Shown here: in pieces, positions 9,108 to 16,196 of the stretch
Layout: each line of letters opens with the position of its first letter
How positions within the stretch are numbered: the stretch's first letter is position 1
NCBI GenBank assembly: GCA_947497495.1
Contig: CANMGT010000001.1
Coordinates: forward strand, 930,001 to 994,000
Length of the DNA stretch: 64,000 nucleotides
Direction of reading: 5' to 3'
Origin: an uncultured Lentibacter sp.
Lineage (GTDB): Bacteria; Pseudomonadota; Alphaproteobacteria; Rhodobacterales; Rhodobacteraceae
Position numbers and translations under genes: made by a program
Notes under the pieces: generated by a model
Told to the model about the DNA's origin: nothing
Database searches by the model: none
Seen by the model: the letters and a program-made list of their open reading frames with translations, nothing else

Positions 9108-9899
9108 TTAGTGCTTCTTGGGCTTGTGCGGTGCCCAGAGGCGCTTGTTCGTGAGGTAGAGCAGCGAGGCGAGGATCGCCAACATGATCGCACCGATGAA
9201 GCCTGTCTGCTTGCGTGCCATCATCTTTGGTTCGGCTGTCCACATCAGGAAGGCAGCGATGTCTTCTGACATATGGTGCACGGAATTGCTGTGACCATCT
9301 GCGAACTCAACTTGCTCATCCGAAAGAGGAGGCGCCATTGCAATCCAGCCGCCAGGGAAAACAGTGTTCTCATAGAACGTTGTTCCCGCTTCTTCCTTTT
9401 CCTTGCCTGTGTAGCTGTTGAGCAATGCAACGATATACTCGGGGCCACCCATGCCTTTAAACAGCTGGTTCATGCCAGAGCCGTAGGGGCCGTGGAAGCC
9501 TGCACGCTTTTTCGCCATCAGCGAAAGGTCGGGCGCAGTTTCAAGGCCGGAGCCTGGGAAATGGTCTGTCGGCTTGGCTGGGCGGTCATCGTCCAGTTCG
9601 GCGTCATAGACCGAGAAGTTTTCCGCCGAGTAGGCACGCACTTCTGCTTCTGAGAAATGCGGGCCGCCTGCATCACCCAATGTGCGCAGGGGCACATACT
9701 GCAGGCCGTGACAGGCCGCGCAGACTTCGGTGTAGACCTGAAGGCCGCGTTGGAGTTGGAACTGGTCAAAAGCGCCAAACGGGCCATCAAACGAAAAGTC
9801 GACATTTTCGACATGGCCACCGCCGCCGCCGGCGGCATGTGCGCCACCCGCCGAAAGGGCGAGGGCTGCTACTGCTGAGAGTGCTAGTTTCTTAAGCAT
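9108..9899 (-). CDS. petC: Cytochrome c1 of the bc1 complex
   Basis: Cytochrome c1 takes electrons from the Rieske centre and passes them to a soluble c-type cytochrome in the periplasm. A Sec signal peptide ends SAGGAHAA. The heme c site CAACH is at residues 60-64, with the likely axial methionine in WIAMAPPL (Met188). A C-terminal membrane anchor runs about 235-255, followed by a basic cytoplasmic tail. At 263 residues it has the usual bacterial length. It is the last gene of petABC, 18 bases after petB, and is followed by a strong terminator. Confidence 0.96.
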   Translation of the reverse strand: MLKKLALSAVAALALSAGGAHAAGGGGGHVENVDFSFDGPFGAFDQFQLQRGLQVYTEVCAACHGLQYVPLRTLGDAGGPHFSEAEVRAYSAENFSVYDAELDDDRPAKPTDHFPGSGLETAPDLSLMAKKRAGFHGPYGSGMNQLFKGMGGPEYIVALLNSYTGKEKEEAGTTFYENTVFPGGWIAMAPPLSDEQVEFADGHSNSVHHMSEDIAAFLMWTAEPKMMARKQTGFIGAIMLAILASLLYLTNKRLWAPHKPKKH

Positions 9900-9917
9900 T
9901 GTTTCCCTAGTCCTTTC

Positions 9918-11240
9918 TTATTCAGCCGGAGTTTCGGCTTTGCCGTAATGGGCTTCGAAGTCTTCTTCGATGGTTGCAGGCGCTGGTAGCGGTTTCTCGA
10001 TGACACCCAAGATCGGAAGGATGACGAGGAAATAGCCGAACCAATATGCGGAAGCGATGAGCGACCAAGTTGCATAAGGCTCTTCAGCCGGCATTGCACC
10101 GAGCCACATCAGAACGACGAAGTCGATGCAGAGGAGCCAGAACCACCACTTGAACATCGGACGGTAGCGGCCTGAACGGACGCGCGACGTGTCAAGCCAT
10201 GGCACCAGCGCCATCACAATGATCGCACCGAACATGGCGAGGACGCCAAAGAACTTCGCGTCGATGATGCCGCCAGTCAGGGCCGAGGCCCATTGCACAA
10301 CCCAAACTTCCGAAGTGAAGGCACGCAGGATCGCGTAGAAGGGCAGGAAATACCACTCTGGAACGATGTGCGCAGGCGTCACCAGCGGGTTGGCTTCGAT
10401 GTAGTTGTCAGGGTGGCCAAGGTAGTTTGGCATAAAGCCGACAACCGCCCAGAAGATCATCAGGATCAGCGCGAGCGCGAACAAGTCTTTGATCACAAAG
10501 TATGGCCAGAAAGGAAGTGTGTCTTTCTTGGCTTCTTCTTTTGAGCCTTTGCGCACGTCAACGCCTGTCGGGTTGTTGTTGCCGGTGGTGTGGAACGCCC
10601 AGATGTGGACGATAACCAGAGCCGCGATCACGAATGGCAGCAGGTAGTGCAGCGAGAAGAAGCGGTTGAGCGTTGCGTTATCAACAGCTGGCCCGCCAAG
10701 GAGCCAGGTTTGCAAGCCTTCGCCAATGAACGGGATCGCGCCGAACAGGCCGGTGATAACCGTTGCGCCCCAGAACGACATCTGACCCCAAGGCAAAACG
10801 TAGCCCATAAAGCCGGTTGCCATCATCAGAACGAAGATCAGCATACCAACAATCCATGTCACTTCGCGTGGCGCTTTATAGGAGCCGTAGTAAAGGCCGC
10901 GGAAGATGTGGATGTAGACCGCAAAGAAGAAAAGCGAAGCGCCGTTCATGTGCATATAGCGCAGGAAGTGGCCGCCATTCACGTTGCGCATGATGTGTTC
11001 GATGCTGGCAAACGCCTGATCAACATGCGGTGTGTAGTGCATGGCAAGCACGATGCCCGTGACGATCTGCAAAACAAGGCAGAAGGCGAGAACGATGCCC
11101 CAGATCCACCACCAATTCAGGTTTTTCGGTGTCGGGATCATCAGTGTGTCGTAAAGCAGGCCCACGATAGGCAGGCGCTTGTGAAGCCACTTTTCAGCGC
11201 CCGTTTTGGGCTCGTAATGGTCGTGCGGGATACCAGACAT
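9918..11240 (-). CDS. petB: Cytochrome b of the bc1 complex
   Basis: This is the membrane core of the bc1 complex, carrying two b hemes and the Qo and Qi quinone sites. At 440 residues it is a full-length, unsplit cytochrome b. Visible landmarks: the heme-binding histidines in [10 protein letters not shown] and VYIHIFRG and their partners in FSLHYLLPF and VIVHIWAFH, the [10 protein letters not shown] segment of the Qo region, and the PEWYFLPFY motif that defines Qo. The ATG at 11240 follows the petA stop by 11 bases. Confidence 0.97.
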   Translation of the reverse strand: MSGIPHDHYEPKTGAEKWLHKRLPIVGLLYDTLMIPTPKNLNWWWIWGIVLAFCLVLQIVTGIVLAMHYTPHVDQAFASIEHIMRNVNGGHFLRYMHMNGASLFFFAVYIHIFRGLYYGSYKAPREVTWIVGMLIFVLMMATGFMGYVLPWGQMSFWGATVITGLFGAIPFIGEGLQTWLLGGPAVDNATLNRFFSLHYLLPFVIAALVIVHIWAFHTTGNNNPTGVDVRKGSKEEAKKDTLPFWPYFVIKDLFALALILMIFWAVVGFMPNYLGHPDNYIEANPLVTPAHIVPEWYFLPFYAILRAFTSEVWVVQWASALTGGIIDAKFFGVLAMFGAIIVMALVPWLDTSRVRSGRYRPMFKWWFWLLCIDFVVLMWLGAMPAEEPYATWSLIASAYWFGYFLVILPILGVIEKPLPAPATIEEDFEAHYGKAETPAE

Positions 11241-11251
11241 AGCGCGTCTCC

Positions 11252-11818
11252 TTATCCGAGGATCAGTTCGCTGCCCTCAAACTGGGCAACAGGAACGAGA
11301 AGGTTGAGAGGAGCCGGGCCTTTGCGGATGCGGCCTGATGTGTCGTAGTGCGAGCCGTGGCATGGGCAGAACCAGCCGCCGTAGTCGCCAGCGCCGTCGC
11401 CGAGAGGCACACAGCCGAGGTGCGTGCAAACGCCCATCATCACCAGCCACTCGCCGGCTTCGTCGAGCGCGCGGTTCTCGTCGCTTGCGTCAGCGTCGAA
11501 GTTGTTGTTGTTCTGCGATGTCTTGTCGATCGTCAGATCGTCCATCGTGACAGCACGCGCTTCGGCGATCTCGGCCTCTGTGCGGCGGCGGATAAACACC
11601 GGCTTGCCGCGCCACTTAACTGTGAGCTGCGTGCCGACTTCAACATCCGCCGTATCAACGCGGATCGAGGCCAGCGCCTGAACATCTGCTGAAGGGTTCA
11701 TCTGGTTAACAAGGGGCCAAACTGCGGCACCAGTTGCCACTGCGCCTGCTCCGGCTGTCGCGTAGTAGATAAAGTCTCTACGTGTGCCTTCGTGATCGTC
11801 TGCGTGGGACACGAGCAT
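11252..11818 (-). CDS. petA: Rieske iron-sulfur protein of the bc1 complex
   Basis: This is the [2Fe-2S] subunit that shuttles electrons from quinol to cytochrome c1. The N-terminus has a twin-arginine motif ([13 protein letters not shown]) before one membrane segment, consistent with Tat export as a non-cleaved anchor. The cluster ligands are in [10 protein letters not shown] and CPCHGSHYD, and the GPAPLNL block follows. At 188 residues it has normal length. It is the first gene of petABC; the promoter should lie in 11819-11990, though I cannot assign a precise -35/-10. Confidence 0.96.
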   Translation of the reverse strand: MLVSHADDHEGTRRDFIYYATAGAGAVATGAAVWPLVNQMNPSADVQALASIRVDTADVEVGTQLTVKWRGKPVFIRRRTEAEIAEARAVTMDDLTIDKTSQNNNNFDADASDENRALDEAGEWLVMMGVCTHLGCVPLGDGAGDYGGWFCPCHGSHYDTSGRIRKGPAPLNLLVPVAQFEGSELILG

Positions 11819-11981
11819 TCTCCATTTTTCTCAGGCGTTTGACGCCTATACAGTCCAGGGCCACAGAAATCACAAGAATCCCGCAGCCACTTGACCGCGT
11901 TCTTTAAACGCGTGGAGGCCTTGCGTCTAGCGTAGATTGCCCTATGGGCCCGTGCTTGGCGCATGTGTCGCGCCTGATTTT

Positions 11982-11996
11982 GCCTTAAGTTAAGGC
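11982..11996. repeat. Palindrome GCCTTAA-G-TTAAGGC
   Basis: This perfect 7-base inverted repeat with a single-base centre ends immediately before the ATG of the GyrI-like remnant at 11997. A closely related palindrome, GCCTTAAGGC, lies at 12169-12178, just past the remnant's stop. The pair may be operator sites or the scars of an insertion or deletion. No known regulator is assigned. Confidence 0.5.
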
Positions 11997-12161
11997 ATGG
12001 TGTACCCAAAACGGCTGGAATTTCGGCCTCCGGTTAAGACGGAAAAGAAGAATTTTAAGGAAAAGACAGGCCTGAACAAGCAACTAAAAGAGGTTTATCA
12101 GCCGTCTTCCAAAGAGTTCCGCGTTGTTGATGTGCCTCGATTGCCCATTCGTAAGCTTTGA
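11997..12161 (+). pseudogene. Remnant of a GyrI-like small-molecule-binding protein
   Basis: This 54-codon frame encodes MVYPKRLEF, then GLNKQLKEVYQPSSKEFRVV and DVPRLPIRKL, and stops. The part from about residue 27 resembles, from memory, the N-terminus of GyrI-like domain proteins (a K..LK.LYQPSAKEV..VDVP pattern), which normally continue for about 150 more residues through a MIDGEGDPN-type segment. Nothing like that continuation is visible in any frame downstream, so this looks like a truncated leftover. The rest of the 11819-12272 gap shows no other gene. A genuine short peptide cannot be excluded. Confidence 0.4.
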
Positions 12162-12168
12162 CAGGTAA

Positions 12169-12178
12169 GCCTTAAGGC
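12169..12178. repeat. Palindrome GCCTTAAGGC
   Basis: A 10-base perfect palindrome eight bases after the stop of the GyrI-like remnant, matching the arms of the palindrome at 11982-11996. See that entry. Confidence 0.45.
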
Positions 12179-12272
12179 AGGCTACGCCCTGAAAAGCTCA
12201 AGATAGTTCTCAAGCAGCCCGTCGCAAGCGCCTAACGCCCTGCTTTTTCTTGAAAAAAATACTCAATATCTG

Positions 12273-13034
12273 TCAGTCGCCGTCACGCCCTGTTCCAGGC
12301 GGGTTGGGCACGGCGAGGTAGTCAGCTTTGTTGATCTGCACGAGGCCTTTGAGGCTGAGCGCTTCTTTGTCTTCACCTGTCAGCCTAGCAAGGGCTACGT
12401 TAACGGCTGTGAAAATCACCGCGGCGTCTTGCCCAGCCGAAGTGATCAGCGGCAGGCCGGGGGTTGGCGTTGTCCACTCCAGCACGCGCAATTTTGCGGA
12501 CCAAGGCTCGTGGCGCTCCATCATCCGCCAAGACAGGGCATCAAGCGCGGCAATGTCGGCGCGCCCTTCGGCGACGGCTTGGGCTGATGCAAGGTGCCCG
12601 CCTGATTGCGTGAGGGTCTCAAACCAGAAGCCCCGCGCTTTGCAGTGAAAGTAGGGCGCGCCGTAGCCAGATTGCGAGAAATTCTGGTTGTAGGCAAACC
12701 TGGCCTCTTTGAAGTTGGCGAGCGTTTGGCGGCTGTCATCAGCGCGCACAACGATGGCGCTGCGGTAGTAGCCTGGCGGACAATCCTCAAGCCCGTAGTC
12801 GGGCGTGCCGACAAGCTGCACCTTGTCAGCAAGCCACGTGCGGTAGGGCATGCCGCATGTCTGGCTGAGCACCAGATCAGGGCTTTCCCAAACGCTAAAC
12901 TCTTCGGCGTCTTGGCTAAGCGTTTCGGGGCTGTCGATGTCGCGTTTGGCAAGCTCGTTGCGGACAAGCGCCCAAAGCCGCGCATGCGCGGCCTCAAGCT
13001 CGGGCCGCGCATACATCATCAGGCTGGCGATCAT
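12273..13034 (-). CDS. PhnD/SsuA-type substrate-binding protein without a signal peptide
   Basis: The 253-residue protein has the wording of periplasmic phosphonate-type binding proteins: LVLSQTCGMPYRTWLADKVQ, then GYYRSAIVVRADDSRQTLAN, then YNQNFSQSGYGAP, then GHLASAQAVAEGRADIAALD and TPTPGLPLITSAG. These correspond to the PhnD-like fold, where a ligand cleft closes between two lobes. There is no export signal: it begins MIASLMMYARPELEAAHARL. No permease or ATPase is adjacent. Its start overlaps the stop of the upstream GST gene (ATGA), so the pair is translationally coupled. A cytoplasmic sensor or enzyme role is possible but unproven. Confidence 0.8.
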   Translation of the reverse strand: MIASLMMYARPELEAAHARLWALVRNELAKRDIDSPETLSQDAEEFSVWESPDLVLSQTCGMPYRTWLADKVQLVGTPDYGLEDCPPGYYRSAIVVRADDSRQTLANFKEARFAYNQNFSQSGYGAPYFHCKARGFWFETLTQSGGHLASAQAVAEGRADIAALDALSWRMMERHEPWSAKLRVLEWTTPTPGLPLITSAGQDAAVIFTAVNVALARLTGEDKEALSLKGLVQINKADYLAVPNPPGTGRDGD

Positions 13035-13633
13035 GCGGGCGCGGTTGCCTTCATGCTGTCGCGCTCGGAAAACACGGCATACCAGTCATCCAGCGCGTCA
13101 ACGCCCTTGCGCCAGTGGCGTGCGTCGTGGCGAAAGTCGAGGTAGCCAAGCGCACAGCCGACGGCGATGTGGGAGGCGTCGAGCGGGCCTGCAAGATGGC
13201 TCATCCAGCGCTCGTTGATGACTTTCAGCGCGCTTGCGATCTTGGCCCACTGAGCATCCATCATGTCGTGCGACTGGTGCTCTGGCGGGCGCAGGCGGCC
13301 TTCGTAGGTGATCAGCACAGCGGCATCCATGATCGCGTCTGCCATGCTCTCAAGCGTCAGCACCTCCCAGATGCGCGCCTCTGGGTAGAGGCCGGCCTTG
13401 GCGCGCGCGTCGAGGTAGCGGGTGATCACGCGGCTATCGTGCAGCGCCACGCCATCAGGGCGGATGAGTGCGGGAATTTTGCCCACAGGGTTGGCGGCGC
13501 GGGCCTCATCGGCGGTGGCGATGGGCGAGGTGGCGACGTTGACCTCCTCAACATCTGCGGTTTGGCCGGTTTCGTGGAGCAGGGCGCGCACCTTGCGCAC
13601 AAAGGGTGAGGCGGAAGCAGAGATTAGTTTCAT
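13031..13633 (-). CDS. Glutathione S-transferase family protein
   Basis: This 200-residue protein has the two-domain GST layout. The thioredoxin-like N-terminal part reads MKLISASASPFVRKVRALLH, with the SPFVRK segment at the glutathione site, NPVGKIPALI with the cis-proline, and LHDSRVITRYLD with the DSR motif that binds the gamma-glutamyl group. The remainder is the helical domain. It is cytoplasmic. Its TGA overlaps the ATG of the PhnD-like gene. Substrate unknown. Confidence 0.88.
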   Translation of the reverse strand: MKLISASASPFVRKVRALLHETGQTADVEEVNVATSPIATADEARAANPVGKIPALIRPDGVALHDSRVITRYLDARAKAGLYPEARIWEVLTLESMADAIMDAAVLITYEGRLRPPEHQSHDMMDAQWAKIASALKVINERWMSHLAGPLDASHIAVGCALGYLDFRHDARHWRKGVDALDDWYAVFSERDSMKATAPA

Positions 13634-13690
13634 GGGAACAGCCCTTTCGCTGAGAGTTGGGCAAAGCGTAGGGGGGAACGGTGTAACTGT

Positions 13691-14314
13691 CTAGCTCTCG
13701 GGAGGCGCTTTCATCAGCAAAGAGAGTGCCGTTTGATCTGTGCCGATGGGACTGTCAGCCAGCGCCTCGGCTGCGCCAATACGGGCGCTGTCAGGCTTGT
13801 TCTGGCCAAGCTTCCACGTGCCATTAACGTCCTCGATGTTGAGCCGGAAGGCCACGATCTGGCGAAGCATTTTTGAGAGCGCCTCATCAGAGACTTTGCT
13901 CATCTTCCATATGGGTTTCGGCGCGAGTTGTTGCTCGAAATGCTCAGAAAGCCTGTCGAGCATGCCCGGCAGATCTTCAGCGGGGCGGCGCTCAAGCTGG
14001 CCTGTGAGGTGCACCGCGACGTAGTTCCACGTTGGGACCTGGTCATCAACGCCATACCAGTCGGGCGAGATATAGCCCTCGGGGCCCTGCACGGCGAGGC
14101 GGGCCTGCGCAGGCGCGGTGAGCGCGCGGGCGATCGGGTTGGAGCGCACGAGGTGTAGCTCGGCATAAGTGCCATCATCGGACAAAAGGAACGGCACATG
14201 GCTGAGGAGCGGTGCTTCCGGGGTGCTCACTGCAAGCATCCCGAAACTTTCGGTGCGGGCGAAGGCGAGGTTCTGCGCGTCAGGTTGGGTGCGAAAGGTG
14301 GGGTTCGGGTGCAT
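13691..14314 (-). CDS. PaiB-type FMN-binding negative transcriptional regulator
   Basis: The 207-residue protein matches the PaiB family, a split-barrel flavin-binding fold named after the Bacillus regulator of sporulation and protease genes. Family-like segments are LLSHVPFLLSDD, LHLVRSNPIAR, GPEGYISPDWYG, VPTWNYVAVHLTGQ and the C-terminal KLGQNKP. It carries no classical DNA-binding helix-turn-helix, so regulator is a family name rather than a demonstrated function here. It starts one base after the stop of the second GST gene, so the two form an operon. Confidence 0.88.
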   Translation of the reverse strand: MHPNPTFRTQPDAQNLAFARTESFGMLAVSTPEAPLLSHVPFLLSDDGTYAELHLVRSNPIARALTAPAQARLAVQGPEGYISPDWYGVDDQVPTWNYVAVHLTGQLERRPAEDLPGMLDRLSEHFEQQLAPKPIWKMSKVSDEALSKMLRQIVAFRLNIEDVNGTWKLGQNKPDSARIGAAEALADSPIGTDQTALSLLMKAPPES

Positions 14315-14315
14315 A

Positions 14316-14954
14316 TCAACTCTCGGGGAAGGCGTGGCCAGCCACTCCGGCCTGCCACTGTGGGTATTTGCGCATGATCAAAGCAAAGCGCGGCGAGGCT
14401 TTGAAGCGCTCAAGCCAAGCTTGCGTGTTTGGCCAAGGCTGGGCTGCGAACCAGTCAAGATCAACATGTGCAAACTGGCGCACGAAGGGCAAGATCGCCA
14501 TATCAGCCAGCGTGGCATTCGCGCCAAAGAGCCACGGCTGGCCCGCGAGTTGCGCATCAAGCTGCGCAATGAAAGCACCTGCTTTGGAGCGTTCTTCAAG
14601 TGCGTCGGCCCCCTGGTAGCGCGTCGAGTATTTGTAGCGGTCAAGCGCGGTTTTGAACGGCCCGTCGCAGGCCTTGATCAGAGACTGGCCCTCGTCAGGC
14701 AGGAAGAGCCAGCCTTCTGGGTCATTCTGCTGCAAGGCCCAGAGCATGATGTCGTAGCTTTCATCAATGGTGTCTTCGGTGGTTTTCAAACAAGGCACCG
14801 TCGCGCTGGGCGAGGCCTGCAAAAAAGCTTCGGGTTTGTCGCGCAACACGATTTCGCGCAGCTCGCAAAGCACACCAGAGGCCGCAACCGCTAAGCGGGC
14901 GCGCATGGCATAGGGGCAACGCCGGAAAGACCAGAGAACAGGGACGTCGGACAT
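14316..14954 (-). CDS. Glutathione S-transferase family protein
   Basis: A GST-like protein of 212 residues. The N-terminus reads VPVLWSFRRCPYAMRARLAV, with an RRCPYAMR site resembling the CPYA motif of glutaredoxin-like and omega-class GSTs. ATVPCLKT replaces the usual VP loop, and DESYDIMLWAL corresponds to the ES motif. The helical domain has the LADMAILPFVRQFAHVD segment. The ATG at 14954 is preferred over an in-frame TTG at 14990. The cysteine suggests thiol-transferase chemistry rather than conjugation; this is inference. Confidence 0.87.
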   Translation of the reverse strand: MSDVPVLWSFRRCPYAMRARLAVAASGVLCELREIVLRDKPEAFLQASPSATVPCLKTTEDTIDESYDIMLWALQQNDPEGWLFLPDEGQSLIKACDGPFKTALDRYKYSTRYQGADALEERSKAGAFIAQLDAQLAGQPWLFGANATLADMAILPFVRQFAHVDLDWFAAQPWPNTQAWLERFKASPRFALIMRKYPQWQAGVAGHAFPES

Positions 14955-15038
14955 GGCAAAATTGGTAGAAGTTTGCGAGGTGTTTGCCAATGAGTTTTTC
15001 GACGGGGTTAAGGCCAGAAACAGAGCGGGCTTGTTGGC

Positions 15039-16196
15039 TCAAGGCCGTTCTAAGCGCGCTTCATTGAGCAGTTTGCGACGTTTGTGCGCAATGATGGGGG
15101 TTCTGCATTTGGAGACAGCAAGGTCAGCGTCTTCGGCGTCGCGATAGGCCTGCGGATCGAATGTGCCGGTTACCAGTCCGCGGGCTGCCATATCATCAAA
15201 CACCTTTTGAGGGTCGCGATATACGGCAAGACCGGCAGGTGAAGATGTCTTGCCGAAACGATCAGGGAGCGTAACGATGTTTTCCCGCTCAACAAGCGTT
15301 GTAAACTTGGCGCGCGACCCGATCATTGTTTCAAAAGGGTTCTTTCCCGTTCGGCGGGGCAGCATGAAGAATTCGCCGTCAATCCTGTCAAAAACCTGAG
15401 TTGGGTGGGCTGCACTGCCCTCATCCATCACGATCGTTTTTGCGCCCAGTAGATGGCCCAGTTGCAAGGGCAGGCGCATCGCTTCCGGCGTTGCCGAATA
15501 ATAGCCATTGGCGACCAAAGCGGCCTCCCAATAGCTTGAGCCCAGAATGCCCCCTTTGTGCAGCAAGTGACTGCGCCCAAGGTAGAGCTTTTCCGGTGCG
15601 CGCTTAACATGCACGCTTACCTTTTCTGTGATACGGTCTTGGTAGGTGCGCAAACAAGTGCGGTAGTAGTCTTCAACCGGAGCATGAAGCCCTGTTCCAG
15701 CCGGTGGAACGGCCAGCCGCTCGATGACCGTTGGCTCTTTGATGTATTGAATGTTGACCTTTCCAAGGTCGAGCAATCCCATCAACTCGGCCAGATAGGG
15801 CGGTGGCTTTGCGGCGGCCAACTGCTCGTCGCTGCGGATGTTCTCAAGGCCTTTCACCGCCAGAAAAACCACACCCTTATAGGCTTTGGGCGAGTCGATC
15901 AAAGGCCAGAGCCGATGAATGCAATCGGTGAAGAAGTGCCCGAAGTGAGACCAGAGCGGCCCGCCGAAAAGCCACCGGCCTTCTAGTGTCGGAATGCTGG
16001 AGGAGCGCCGCAAAAGGCCACCAGTTGTTGTCCGCTCGATCGGCAGCGGAACATCGCGGTATCCGCTCCCTTGCACGACACGGCCCTCCGGGATGCTCAT
16101 CGCCTCCTCGATGCCGCCATAAAACCGTGGTGAGCGCTGCTCGTAGAGTGTGACGGCGACGTCGCGCAAAACCGGAATGCTGGGGGGCTTTGTCAT
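15039..16196 (-). CDS. Glycosyltransferase family 61 protein
   Basis: This 385-residue protein carries the DUF563/GT61 signature: GPLWSHFGHFFTDCIHRLWP near residues 79-98, a LYLGRS segment near 205, and a C-terminal block with TIVMDEGSAAHPTQVF. GT61 enzymes transfer sugars such as xylose or GlcNAc, and bacterial members are common in polysaccharide loci. It overlaps the fusion gene upstream by ATGA, so both are made from one transcript. It is the leftmost gene I assign to the polysaccharide region. Confidence 0.85.
   Translation of the reverse strand: MTKPPSIPVLRDVAVTLYEQRSPRFYGGIEEAMSIPEGRVVQGSGYRDVPLPIERTTTGGLLRRSSSIPTLEGRWLFGGPLWSHFGHFFTDCIHRLWPLIDSPKAYKGVVFLAVKGLENIRSDEQLAAAKPPPYLAELMGLLDLGKVNIQYIKEPTVIERLAVPPAGTGLHAPVEDYYRTCLRTYQDRITEKVSVHVKRAPEKLYLGRSHLLHKGGILGSSYWEAALVANGYYSATPEAMRLPLQLGHLLGAKTIVMDEGSAAHPTQVFDRIDGEFFMLPRRTGKNPFETMIGSRAKFTTLVERENIVTLPDRFGKTSSPAGLAVYRDPQKVFDDMAARGLVTGTFDPQAYRDAEDADLAVSKCRTPIIAHKRRKLLNEARLERP

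Noticed and set aside
10590..11348. 252-codon open frame on the + strand opposite petB
   Set aside because: Antisense to cytochrome b, which is unmistakable; the peptide is very polar and unlike any family.
11698..12009. 103-codon minus-strand frame overlapping the start of petA
   Set aside because: It overlaps the Rieske start in another frame and shows no motif; the region is better explained as the petA promoter.
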